Shown piece after piece: positions 17,574 to 28,503 of a DNA stretch of 64,000 nucleotides. A model generated the notes under the pieces. The model was not told where the DNA came from, made no database searches, and saw only the letters and a program-made list of their open reading frames with translations. The DNA comes from Lachnospiraceae bacterium. GTDB lineage: Bacteria > Bacillota > Clostridia > Lachnospirales > Lachnospiraceae. Position numbers and translations under genes: made by a program. The first letter of the stretch is position 1; every line of letters starts with the position of its first letter. The stretch covers positions 1 through 64,000 of the forward strand of contig JAFLTC010000006.1 in the NCBI GenBank assembly GCA_022510615.1. Direction: 5' to 3'.

Positions 17574-20500
17574 ATGAAACGAAGGATATTAGCAGCACTC
17601 TTAATTTTTTGCATGTGTATGACGGCGCCGTCATGGGGAGGCATGACTGTGATGGCGGCAGAGGAGGAACCGGATCTTATTATTGAGAACGAAGAGCAAC
17701 TCATAGCGTTTGCACAGTTCGTCAATAATGGTGACGATGACTATGCAGGCAAATATGTCAAACTGGGTGATAATATCACACTGACAAAACCATGGGAGCC
17801 GATGGGGGAATATAGTGAAGGAAAAAATGAAGAGGAAACCAAAAAGTTTTCCGGTACGTTTGACGGTGCTGGTCATACGATTACAGGATTGTCTATCACG
17901 TCCAATACTTCTTCTTCTGTCTGTGTAGGTTTGTTTGGATATGTAAACGGAGGTACGATCCAAAATCTCACTGTGAAAGGCGAAGTTACGGTTGTCGGTA
18001 AGGAGAATATCGATATCTATGTTGGAGGAATTGTGGGGCATAATCAAAATGGAACAGTAAAAAACTGCCGGAGCGAAGTCTCTGTTAAGGTCGAGAATAC
18101 CTCTGATCCACACCGTATTTATATCGGAGGAATTGTAGGGTATAATGAGGGAGGGGGAACAGTAACAGACTGCCGGAACCACGGTGATGTTGAGATTGAT
18201 GATTCGGATGGCTCTGGAAACTATGCCGGAGGAATTGTGGGGCAGGATAAGGTGGGAAGAGTAGAAAACTGCCGGAACCACGGTGATGTTAAGGGTATAG
18301 ATAATAGGACCTTTGCCGGAGGAATTGTAGGGGGAAATAATACACCAGAAGCACCCACTACTATAGAAAACTGCCAGAACGAAGGCGGTGTTACGGGTGA
18401 CCATGCCGGAGGGATTATGGGGCGAGTTTCTAACGGTTATGGGATCCCAGTAGAAGGTATCCAGGCAAAAATAGAAAACTGTTGGAACGAAGGCGATGTT
18501 ACGGGTGAACGCCGTGCCGGAGGAATTATGGTGTACAATAGCTCAGCAGAAAATGCGATTATAAAAAACTGCGGAAACAAAGGCACGGTTATGTGCGATA
18601 ATGCTAGGTACGTTGGAGAAATTCTTGGACCTTTTGGTAACGAAACAACCATAACAAACTGCTATTACCTCAATGATACAGAAAATACAGGTATTGCCGG
18701 GAAAGATGATGAAAAGGGGCAAGTAGAAGGAAAAACGGAGGACGAATTTAAATCCGGCGAAGTGACATGGCTGCTGCAGAAGGGGCAGGAAAATCAGGAT
18801 GATCTGGTCTGGGGTCAGAGGCTTACAGGGGATCCGAAGGATGATTTCCCTCGTTTAGCGTGTTTCATGGGTAAGGACGATGCGAAGTGGGTATACAGAG
18901 TTACGTTCCACCATGCAGAGGACGCGGCAGGGTATGAGGAGTATGAAACATATGCGAATCAGGGTAGTACGGTGGAACTGCTGGGGAAACCGGATCTCTC
19001 AGATGTCGAAATCCCTGATGGATACAAGGCTGTGTGGCTGGATTCCAGAGATAATCCAGAAAAGATATATGGGGAAGACACAGAGATAGAGAAAGACACA
19101 GAATTGTATCTCTTTTATAAGGAGACGTTTGGCAGCGAGGGCGGTACGATTACCACATCCTATGGAACATCAGAGACGAAGAACTTAGATGACTATATAA
19201 CATATGAAAAAAGCGGAACAGAAAAGGTCGCAGGAAACTTTACATATAAGATTACGGCTGGAAATGATGACACGTTGAAGGCGTCGGTAGAGGGCAGCAT
19301 ACTTACGATTCCTTCTACGGCAGCTTCAGGTAGCCATGAACTTACGATAGAGGCGACGGAAAACGAGTCGCCAATGGAGAACCAGCAGGAAAGAGTGACC
19401 GGTTTTAACATAGATTCCATCACCTTTACCGTGAAAGTCATCATAGATACTGACAAGGGAATCGTGGAGAAAGAAACCCAGTCCGGAAAGGGAGCGCCGA
19501 GAGCAGAACTGCCGATGGAGACGGAGGAAATGGCGGACGCTGTCTTTACGGAAAAAGAGCGGCAGGAGATTGAAGAGGGAAAGGACATCAAACTGCTGCT
19601 CACGGTAGATAACATCGAAGAAGACAAAGTATCAGCAGGGGACGCTGAAAAGATTGAAAAAGGTGCTGCCTATTATACTGTGGGACAGTATCTGGACATC
19701 GAACTGCTTAAAGTGGTAACGGACAAAGAGCAAAACAAAGAAACGTTCAACATCACCACAACCGTTACCCCGATCCGTATCACCATCCAAATACCGGAGA
19801 GCTTGAAAGGGGAGGGAGACAAGGTAAGAACCTATGCCGTTGTTCGTCTTCATAATGGAGAGGCAACTCTGTTAGAGGACTTGGACAATGACCCGGACAC
19901 CATTACCATTGAGACGAACCGGTTCTCCACCTACGCCATGGCTTATACGGAACTGACGAATGAGGACCGTGTGGCAGGGGCAGAAGAAAAGCTGCCGGGA
20001 ATTCTCGATGGTCTGACAGCGACCAACGACACGACAAAAGAAGACATGGAAAAACAGATCCATGATAAACTGGCGGAGGCGGGATATGGAGATGTCACCG
20101 TTGCGGTAGAGATTACGGAGAGAGAAGCAGCCACCACGGAAAAAGAAGGAAAGCTCAGAGGAACCGTGACAATCAAAAAAGGCGATGCCAGCGGACAAAC
20201 GATGCCGTGGGAAGCTGTCATTGGCAAAGTGAAGAAAACGCCGGTAGTGACTCCGACAGCAGCGCCAGATGAGAACTCTGACAACGATAAGTATAAAAAG
20301 GTCGGGCTGATAGCGGAACTGAAAGTGACCCAGAAGAAGAAAAAGATTCAGGCCGAGTGGGGAAAAGTGTCCGATGCCGACGGTTATCTGGTATATGTAC
20401 AGTACTGCGGCAAGAAGTTTGCGAAGAAGGCGACCAAGACCATCAAAAAATCTTCCACCACGAACGTGAACATAGCGAAAGTAGGCGGCAAGAAACTGAA

Positions 20501-20897
20501 GTTAAAGAAAAACTTCAAAGTCTATGTGGCAGCTTATAAGATAATTGGCGGCAAACGGGTGGTAATCAAGAAGACCATGACCGGACACATCGTAGGAAAG
20601 AAAAACTACAAATACACCAACGCAAAGAAGGTAAACGTTACTAAGAGCAAGTTTACATTGCAGGTCGGAAAGACCGCAAAGATTAAGGCAAAGACCGTTC
20701 ATGTGGATAAGAAAAAGAAATTGCTTCCAACGGGACACGGCAGGAAGTACCGCTATAAATCTACGAATACCAGCGTAGCGAAAGTATCGAAGAGCGGAAA
20801 AATCACAGCAGTGGGCAAGGGAGCCTGCAGCGTCTATGTATTTGCCCAGAATGGGTGTGCAAAGAAAATAAAAGTAACAGCAAAAATGAAAAAATGA
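17574..20897 (+). CDS. Large exported protein with GLUG-type repeats, FN3-like and Big_2-like C-terminal modules
   Basis: MKRRILAALLIFCMCMTAPSWGGMTVMAAE signal; repeated YAGGIVG...GxVENCRNHGDV; C-terminal AEWGKVSDADGYLVYVQYCGKKF, KYRYKSTNTSVAKVSKSGKITAVGKG. Confidence 0.85.
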   Translation: MKRRILAALLIFCMCMTAPSWGGMTVMAAEEEPDLIIENEEQLIAFAQFVNNGDDDYAGKYVKLGDNITLTKPWEPMGEYSEGKNEEETKKFSGTFDGAGHTITGLSITSNTSSSVCVGLFGYVNGGTIQNLTVKGEVTVVGKENIDIYVGGIVGHNQNGTVKNCRSEVSVKVENTSDPHRIYIGGIVGYNEGGGTVTDCRNHGDVEIDDSDGSGNYAGGIVGQDKVGRVENCRNHGDVKGIDNRTFAGGIVGGNNTPEAPTTIENCQNEGGVTGDHAGGIMGRVSNGYGIPVEGIQAKIENCWNEGDVTGERRAGGIMVYNSSAENAIIKNCGNKGTVMCDNARYVGEILGPFGNETTITNCYYLNDTENTGIAGKDDEKGQVEGKTEDEFKSGEVTWLLQKGQENQDDLVWGQRLTGDPKDDFPRLACFMGKDDAKWVYRVTFHHAEDAAGYEEYETYANQGSTVELLGKPDLSDVEIPDGYKAVWLDSRDNPEKIYGEDTEIEKDTELYLFYKETFGSEGGTITTSYGTSETKNLDDYITYEKSGTEKVAGNFTYKITAGNDDTLKASVEGSILTIPSTAASGSHELTIEATENESPMENQQERVTGFNIDSITFTVKVIIDTDKGIVEKETQSGKGAPRAELPMETEEMADAVFTEKERQEIEEGKDIKLLLTVDNIEEDKVSAGDAEKIEKGAAYYTVGQYLDIELLKVVTDKEQNKETFNITTTVTPIRITIQIPESLKGEGDKVRTYAVVRLHNGEATLLEDLDNDPDTITIETNRFSTYAMAYTELTNEDRVAGAEEKLPGILDGLTATNDTTKEDMEKQIHDKLAEAGYGDVTVAVEITEREAATTEKEGKLRGTVTIKKGDASGQTMPWEAVIGKVKKTPVVTPTAAPDENSDNDKYKKVGLIAELKVTQKKKKIQAEWGKVSDADGYLVYVQYCGKKFAKKATKTIKKSSTTNVNIAKVGGKKLKLKKNFKVYVAAYKIIGGKRVVIKKTMTGHIVGKKNYKYTNAKKVNVTKSKFTLQVGKTAKIKAKTVHVDKKKKLLPTGHGRKYRYKSTNTSVAKVSKSGKITAVGKGACSVYVFAQNGCAKKIKVTAKMKK

Positions 20898-20956
20898 GTT
20901 CGGAATCTTACTTTTTTGCAAGGAATAGGCGATTTGAGAAAGGCAAATAATCGGTT

Positions 20957-23900
20957 ATGGAAAATTTCAATAGACTTTCAAGATATAAGAGGATGGGGAA
21001 AAGGATACTGTCGGTGTTTATGATATTTTGCATGGGGCTATCCCTGCTGCCACAGGGAACGGTAACCTTTGCTGCGGAAACAGAAGATGTAATGCCGCTC
21101 AATGAGACTCATGACGGTTATATTCCGTGGTCAGGGAGTGGTCTGCCGACAGCTCCGGGGAATTATTATCTGTCAGATGATATAAAAATTGATGCTGACA
21201 ATGCAGCTGGAAAATATGATTGGAAACCGGAGGGGAATATTACTCTCTGCCTTCATGGGCATACAATAACCTGCAATGCATTTATAAATATGATGAGTGG
21301 TAATGTTACGATTGATGATTGTGGTGACGAGGAAGGCGGCATAGTGTTTAAAAAAACTGGTAATTCCTCGGGCTACTCTGCGATTCAGATTGGTTATAGT
21401 GGAGCAGTTCACCTGACGATAAACGGAGGTAAATTTGAGCGAAATGATGATAGGCGTAGTACAATAGGAGTATATAATGGTTCCACTTTAACGATAAATG
21501 GAGGCAGCTTTACGCACAGTAAAGGGTATGCCATCGAGTTAAATATTTTTGATACAACACTGGAACTGTCTGGTTCGCCTGTTATGGATGGCGGCTCAGG
21601 AGATATTTTGGATGCAACAGGTTATGGTGCTGAACAAGGGCATATTAATGTTGTGGGTAAGTTGTCAGGGAAATACTCTCTATGTATCGCTGACTTAGCT
21701 TATCAGTTGGGATATTTACAGGAATATCCATTCACAAGCAGCCCAGATACCAGTTTTAATAATTTAGAAAACTTTGAAGTATTTGATGTAGATACGGATA
21801 ACGGTTTATTCGCTACTAAAGCTATAGAGGACAAAGGTTATGCCACTCGTAAAAATTTAAACAGCGGACAGCTTGAGGTCATTGAACCGTACTGTACAGT
21901 GACCTATGATTATCAGGGGGCAGATGGTGGTGATGACATAAAATATTACTATTATAGTGAAAATGAGACTTATTATGTTCTGCCAACCCCTACGAGAACA
22001 GGTCACGACTTTGAGGGGTGGTGGTATACAGATGCAGATGGCGGTACCCAGGTCAAGAGTGGCGATCGAGTAGAACCCGAAGAACCCAAAGAGGCTCGCA
22101 AGCGCACCATCTACGCACATTAGAAAGCCTATACCTATGACATTACATATCAGGATGAGGGGGATGATGTGGAGTTTAGTGGGGAGAATAAAGAGGAACT
22201 TCCTAAGACTCATACCTATGGAATAGAGACTGAATTGAAAGATGCTTTTAAAACAGGATGCACGTTTGGGGGCTGGTATACGACGAGCGATTGTAAGAGC
22301 GGGAGCGGTCCGGTGAACATCCTTGCGGCAGGTGCGTATACGGAAAAGGATGAAAAAATCGTTCTGTATGCGAAATGGACCCCTAACACCTATTCCGTCA
22401 CATATACGGAAAACGGAGGAACGATAGCCGATAAAGAAAAGTATACAAGCTATACATATGGAGAAGGATTAACTCTGCCGAAACCGACCAAAACAGGCTA
22501 TACCTTTGGCGGCTGGTATACCGATTCTGCTTGTGACGGTGAACCAGTTACAAGTATAACGAAAACGGATACAGGAGAAAAAACCTATTATGCAAAATGG
22601 ACAGTTAACACTTATGAAATTACATATAAAGATCAGGGGAATGTGGGCTTCAGTGGGACGCATGAAGGGACACCTCCTTCCCGTCATACCTATGGAAAAG
22701 ATACCGAATTAGGAACAGCTTCCAAAACAGGATACGAGTTTGGGGGCTGGTATACGACGAGCGATTGTGGGGGAAATCCGGTGACAAGACTTCTGGCAGA
22801 TTCGTATACGGAAGAGATTATTTTGTATGCGAAATGGACAGCTAATACCTATGAAGTGACCTATGTGTATGAGGGAGCAACCGGAGGCAATGACAAGACA
22901 GGCAAGGAAGTCACCTATGGAGAAGCCTATGGCGACCTGCCGGAGCCTGTGAAAACAGACTATGTGTTTGCAGGATGGCACACGGAGCCAGACGGGAAAG
23001 GGCAGAATGTGGAGAGCACTACAAATGTCACCATTGCGGATGACCACAAGCTCTACGCATATTGGACAGATGAGCTCTACACCGTGACTTATGATTATCA
23101 GGGAGCAACCGGAGAAGATACAGTGAAGAGCAAGTCCGTTGCCTATGGAAGCACCTATGGCGACCTGCCGGAACCGACAAGGAAAGGTTATGAGTTTGCA
23201 GGATGGTATACGGCGGCAGAGAACGGGGAGAGAGTTACATCAGGTACCGATGTCTTGCTCAAGAAAGACCATACTCTTTATGCCAGATGGGAGGATCATA
23301 CAGCACCTGTTATCGGAACTCTAAAATATAATTATGAGCCGAAATTTTTTCTGGATTGGCTCATCGGTAAGGACAGCCTTGTTATAACAGTTCCTGTCAC
23401 GGAGGAGGGAAGTGGTGCTGACAAGATTACCTATGTTGTCACGAAAACCGGGGAATCCCCACAGGAAGAGGAAGAGGCTACCATCCAAAATAACAAGGCG
23501 ACGATTACCGTCAATGCAGATTTCAAGGGAACGATAAAAATCGACTGTGTGGATAATGCAGGCAACGCCGCAACCAGTGTGATGGTAGGTCCAACCGGTA
23601 ATGGTTTGATCGTGGAGGACAAGGCACCTGCTATCAGCTTTGAAATGAAGGGTGGTACGCTTAGAGAAGATGGCTGTTATGGTTCTGCACCTGCTGTGGA
23701 GGTCACGGTGGCCGATGATATCGTATTGGCAGATACGAATGAAAATGCTGTTTCCAGTGGGCTTGCGTCCATCACTTATCGGATTGACAACGACAATGAA
23801 AGCGGCACAGAGCAGACAGTTACAGGAGATTTTACTCAGGGAATCGTAACACAGCACAGCTTTACGATCTCTCCAGAGGAAATTCCGATAGGTATCAGCA

Positions 23901-25204
23901 CCATAACCGTAATCGTGGAAGATAATGCCGGAAATATAAGTGAGGAAAAGCTGCTCGTAAAGATACGGGGAAATGTGGAAGTGAAGGCTGAGTCTGGAGA
24001 AAATGCTCCCAAAGTGAATCTGCCGATGGGAGAAGAAGAACTGGAAGACGCTGTCCTTACGGAACAGGAACGTAGGGAGCTGGAAGAGGGAAAGGGCATC
24101 AAAATTTCTCTCATCGTGAAGGACATTAGCAGCACTGTTTCGGCAGAGGAAGTTCAGGAGATAGAAAAAGGAGCTTCCAATTATACGGTAGGACAGTATT
24201 TAGACATTAGCATGATGAAAACAGTAACGGTAAATGGTGTCGCAGGAGAACCGTCTCCGATTCACAACATAAGCAAGCCGATCCGTGTTGTCATTGACAT
24301 ACCGCTGGAACTGAAAGGGGAGAAACATCGGGATTATGCCGTAGTGCGCCTGCATGAAGGCCAGACAACCATTCTAGAAGATATGGAGAACCCGGATGAT
24401 CCGGATACCATTACCATTGAGACAGACCGTTTTTCAACCTATGCTATTGTCTATGCTGAGATCACGGGCGGAGAACTGAATCCGTCCCCAAGCACATCTC
24501 CGGAGCCGACTCCAAGTGCACCGGCAAAGCCGACCCCGAGTACATCGCCGAAATTGACACCAAGTGCAACACCGCCCGCAGCTATAATTCCGAAAAAAGA
24601 GCAGGAGAAAAATAGTATTACTATGATGGCAGGGCTCAAAGTGTCCCAAACAGGTAAGAAGATTTCCGTCAAATGGGGTAGGGTTGGAGAAGCTGATGGC
24701 TATCAGGTATATGTCCAGTATTGTGGCAAAAAGTTTACTTCCAAGCCGGCAAAGACTGTGAAAGGTGCTTCGGTTACCAAATCCACAGTAACAAAAATAA
24801 ATAGTAAAAAGTTGAACTTAATGAAAAACTATAAAGTATATATTGCTGCTTATAAAACAGTAACGGGTAAAAAGGCAGTACTGGGAAAAACCTTGATCGG
24901 TCACATCGTAGGAAAGAATAACAAAGCATACACCAATGTAAAGCAGGTCAAGTTGGCGAAAAGTAAGTTCACCATCAAAGCAGGAAAGTCTGTTAGGATT
25001 AAGGCAAAGACAGTACTTGTGGATAAGACCAAGAAACAGCTTACGGATGCACATGCGAAGGAGCTACGCTACAAATCTACAGATACCAGCGTGGTTACAG
25101 TGTCAGCCAGTGGCAAAGTAACCGCCAAGGGTAAGGGAACCTGTATTGTCTATGTATATGCCAGAAATGGGTATGCGAAAAAAGTGACAGTGAAGGTGAA
25201 ATAG
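20957..25204 (+). pseudogene. Giant exported InlB/FLG-repeat protein interrupted by an in-frame TAG at 22121-22123 (ORFs 20957-22123 and 22169-25204 share one frame)
   Basis: Signal peptide MGKRILSVFMIFCMGLSLLPQGTVTFAAE; FLG-type repeats on both sides of the TAG; C-terminus homologous to that of 17574-20897. Confidence 0.8.
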
Positions 25205-25268
25205 AAATCGTTAGACGAGGATCAAAATAGCTGCCAGGGTAAAATTTTTGTAGGAAAATAGAAAAAGA

Positions 25269-25335
25269 AGAAAGCACCAACTTTGTGTTATGATTTAATT
25301 GATGAAAAAAATCTACATGAAGGAAGGTGCTTTCT
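25269..25335. repeat. 10-bp perfect inverted repeat with 47-bp loop
   Basis: AGAAAGCACC ... GGTGCTTTCT. Confidence 0.6.
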
Positions 25336-25443
25336 ATGAATAGCAGCATTAAAAAATCATACATGGGGATTGTAAAAACAGAAAAATGTGATATAGTAAA
25401 GACAGCAAAGAAGGAAAAAAGCGTGTACAAATGGAGGTAAAGC

Positions 25444-26448
25444 ATGAAAATATTAGTGACCGGGGGAACCGGCTATATCGGCTCCCATACCTGTGTGGAG
25501 TTATTAAATCGGGGGTATGAGGTTGTTGTATTTGACAACCTGTACAATTCCAAAATTGATGTGGTGGACAAAATAAAGAAAATTACGGGAAAGGAAATTA
25601 CCTTTTACAAAGCGGATATGCGGGACAAAGAAAGTATGCGTCCGGTTTTTGAGGAGCATACCTTTGATGCCGTCATTCATTTTGCCGGCCTGAAGGCAGT
25701 GGGGGAGTCCGTGGAAAAACCGCTTTTGTATTATCAGAATAACATTACCGGAACTCTGAATCTGTGTGAGCTGATGAATGAATATCAGTGCAAGAAAATT
25801 ATTTTCAGTTCCTCGGCAACGGTATACGGCTCGCCGAAAACCGTACCGATTACAGAGGATTTCCCTCTCAGTACAACAAATCCCTATGGAAGCACAAAGC
25901 TAATGCTTGAGGGTATTCTTTCGGATTTTTGTGTGCCGGATGAGGAGTGGAGCGTCGTTCTTTTGCGCTATTTCAATCCGATAGGAGCCCATGAAAGCGG
26001 TTTATTAGGAGAGAGTCCGAATGGTATCCCAAACAATCTGATGCCGTATATTATGCAAGTGGCGGTAGGTAAGCTGCCGGAGCTGGGAGTGTTTGGAAAC
26101 GATTATGATACACCGGATGGAACGGGTGTCCGGGATTATATTCATGTGGTGGATTTGGCAAAGGGACATGTTAATGCCGTGCAGAAGGTAACAGGGACTA
26201 CGGGAGTGAATATTTACAATCTGGGAACCGGAAACGGTTATAGTGTATTGGATATAGTAAAGGCCTTTGAAGAGGCAAACGGAGTGAAAATTCCATATTC
26301 CATCAAGCCACGCCGTGCCGGGGATATTGCAGAATGCTACGCCAATCCCAAGAAGGCAAAAGAGGAACTGGGCTGGGAAGCTCAGTATGATTTGCGGAGG
26401 ATGTGTGAGGATTCCTGGCGTTTTGCGAAAATGAATCAGGGGCAGTAA
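25444..26448 (+). CDS. galE: UDP-glucose 4-epimerase
   Basis: [36 protein letters not shown]...FSSSATVYG...YGSTKLMLE...[13 protein letters not shown]. Confidence 0.95.
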   Translation: MKILVTGGTGYIGSHTCVELLNRGYEVVVFDNLYNSKIDVVDKIKKITGKEITFYKADMRDKESMRPVFEEHTFDAVIHFAGLKAVGESVEKPLLYYQNNITGTLNLCELMNEYQCKKIIFSSSATVYGSPKTVPITEDFPLSTTNPYGSTKLMLEGILSDFCVPDEEWSVVLLRYFNPIGAHESGLLGESPNGIPNNLMPYIMQVAVGKLPELGVFGNDYDTPDGTGVRDYIHVVDLAKGHVNAVQKVTGTTGVNIYNLGTGNGYSVLDIVKAFEEANGVKIPYSIKPRRAGDIAECYANPKKAKEELGWEAQYDLRRMCEDSWRFAKMNQGQ

Positions 26449-26479
26449 AAGAACAAAAAGGAAACAGGAGGATAGGAAG

Positions 26480-28084
26480 ATGGCTATAAATAGCAATGCG
26501 AAGGATGTAATCTGTCAGGGAAAGGCAATTTTGGGAATTGAGTTTGGCTCCACCAGAATTAAAGCAGTTTTGATTGGGGAAAACCATGAGCCAATTGCCT
26601 CCGGCAGCCACGAATGGGAAAATCAGTTGATAGACAATATCTGGACCTACAGTATTGATGATATCTGGGCGGGGCTGCAGGACAGTTACCGGAAAATGTG
26701 TGAGGAAGTCAAGGAAAAATATGATACAGAAATAACAACTCTTGCGGCCATTGGTTTTAGTGCGATGATGCACGGTTATATGGCATTTGGTGCAGATGAT
26801 GAGATTCTTGTTCCGTTCCGTACATGGAGAAACTCCATTACCGAGGAAGCATCCGAAGCGCTGACAAAGCTTTTCAATTATAATATTCCTCAGCGCTGGA
26901 GCATTGCTCATTTGTATCAGGCGATATTAAATGGTGAAGAGCATGTGAAGGAGATTTGTTTCCAGACAACACTGGCTGGCTATATTCATTGGACGCTGAC
27001 CGGAAAGAAAGTGCTTGGTGTGGGAGAGGCTTCCGGTATGTTCCCGATTGATATTGCTACAGGAAAATTTAATCAGAGCATGGTGGAGAAATTTGACGCA
27101 GCCATTGCGGATAAGAAATATCCATGGAAGCTGTCAGACATATTCCCTGAGGTACTTTCCGCAGGAGAAAATGCGGGAAGTCTGACAGAGGAGGGTGTGA
27201 AGCTCTTAGACCCATCCGGAACATTGCAGGCAGGCATACCGCTTTGTCCGCCGGAGGGAGATGCCGGAACCGGTATGGTGGCTACAAACAGTGTAGAAAG
27301 AAGAACGGGAAATGTATCGGCGGGAACCTCGGTATTTTCCATGGTAGTGCTGGAAAAGGAACTGAGTAAAGTGTATCCGGAGCTGGATTTGGTGACAACA
27401 CCTTCCGGCGATTTGGTGGCAATGGTACACTGTAATAACTGTACCTCCGATTTGAATGCCTGGGTCAACATTTTCAAAGAATTTGCAGAGGCCTTTGGCA
27501 TGGATGTGGATATGAATAAACTCTTTGGCACATTATACAAAAAGGCAATGGAAGGGGATGTAAACGGAGGCAACCTTCTTTCCTATAACTATATTTCAGG
27601 AGAAAATATCACCGGTATGGAGGAGGGGCGTCCGCTGTTTGTGCGAACGCCTAACAGTAAGTTTACTCTGGCAAACTTTATGCGTGTCAATCTATATACG
27701 GCACTTGGCGCCCTGAAGATGGGTATGGATATCCTCTTAAAGGAAGAGGGCGTAAAGGTAGATAAATTACTGGGACACGGAGGTCTGTTTAAGACAAAGG
27801 GCGTGGGGCAGCAGATACTGGCAGATGCCATGAATACACCGATTTCCGTTATGGAAACGGCAGGAGAAGGCGGTGCATGGGGAATTGCGGTGCTGGCAGC
27901 CTATATGAGTAAAAAGGCAGGAGGAGAATCCCTTGGGGATTATCTGGGAAAAAAAGTATTTGCCGATCAGGAGGGAAGCGAGCTTGCTCCGAATCCGGAA
28001 GGGGTAAAGGGCTTTGATGAATTTATAAAAATCTACAAAGAGGGACTGCCGATTGAGCGGGCAGCAGTGGATTCTATGAAATAG
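26480..28084 (+). CDS. FGGY-family carbohydrate kinase (xylulokinase/ribulokinase-like)
   Basis: [32 protein letters not shown]...[12 protein letters not shown]...[14 protein letters not shown]...[24 protein letters not shown]. Confidence 0.87.
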   Translation: MAINSNAKDVICQGKAILGIEFGSTRIKAVLIGENHEPIASGSHEWENQLIDNIWTYSIDDIWAGLQDSYRKMCEEVKEKYDTEITTLAAIGFSAMMHGYMAFGADDEILVPFRTWRNSITEEASEALTKLFNYNIPQRWSIAHLYQAILNGEEHVKEICFQTTLAGYIHWTLTGKKVLGVGEASGMFPIDIATGKFNQSMVEKFDAAIADKKYPWKLSDIFPEVLSAGENAGSLTEEGVKLLDPSGTLQAGIPLCPPEGDAGTGMVATNSVERRTGNVSAGTSVFSMVVLEKELSKVYPELDLVTTPSGDLVAMVHCNNCTSDLNAWVNIFKEFAEAFGMDVDMNKLFGTLYKKAMEGDVNGGNLLSYNYISGENITGMEEGRPLFVRTPNSKFTLANFMRVNLYTALGALKMGMDILLKEEGVKVDKLLGHGGLFKTKGVGQQILADAMNTPISVMETAGEGGAWGIAVLAAYMSKKAGGESLGDYLGKKVFADQEGSELAPNPEGVKGFDEFIKIYKEGLPIERAAVDSMK

Positions 28085-28140
28085 CGCCTTGACTTTTTTC
28101 CGCATTTCCAGTATGATAGATTTTATTAAAATAAAAATGT

Positions 28141-28448
28141 AGTGCGAAAGAGGAGTACACATCTCACTCCGCCAGAGAGAAGAGTCCACCGGCTGAAAGG
28201 CTCTTTCGGAAAGGATTTGTGGAAGGTAGCTTTCAAACAGCGTTTCTGAACCGAAATTGAATGGGATTTCCAAGTAGGAGACGACGGGTAGTTTCCGTTA
28301 TCGGCTGAATGAGAAATGTTCGTATCTGGGACGTTTGTGTGCAGATACCCATTTAAATAAAGGTGGTACCACGGCAGGGATGTCGTCCTTTGAGTTATGC
28401 CGTGGCAGTAATCAGAATAAAAACCTGTCGGTATGGCAGGTTTTTTCT
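28141..28448 (+). promoter_or_regulatory. T-box riboswitch upstream of valS
   Basis: AGTA (5' specifier-loop side), AGAGAG, conserved AAATAAAGGTGGTACCACGGC antiterminator; terminator AACCTG..CAGGTTTTTT at 28421-28446. Confidence 0.95.
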
Positions 28449-28503
28449 ATTGTGTATTTTGCGGCTGTTGCGGTGAAAATAAAGTTTCGGAATGGAGGTA
28501 ACA

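Noticed and set aside
18200-18560. Repeated GCCGGAGGAATTGTGGGG units
   Set aside because: Coding GLUG-type protein repeats, not a non-coding repeat array.
22121-22168. Pyrrolysine or other recoding at the TAG
   Set aside because: No PYLIS-like or SECIS-like evidence could be established here and the site corresponds to Trp in sister repeats; a simple nonsense change is more parsimonious, though readthrough is left open.
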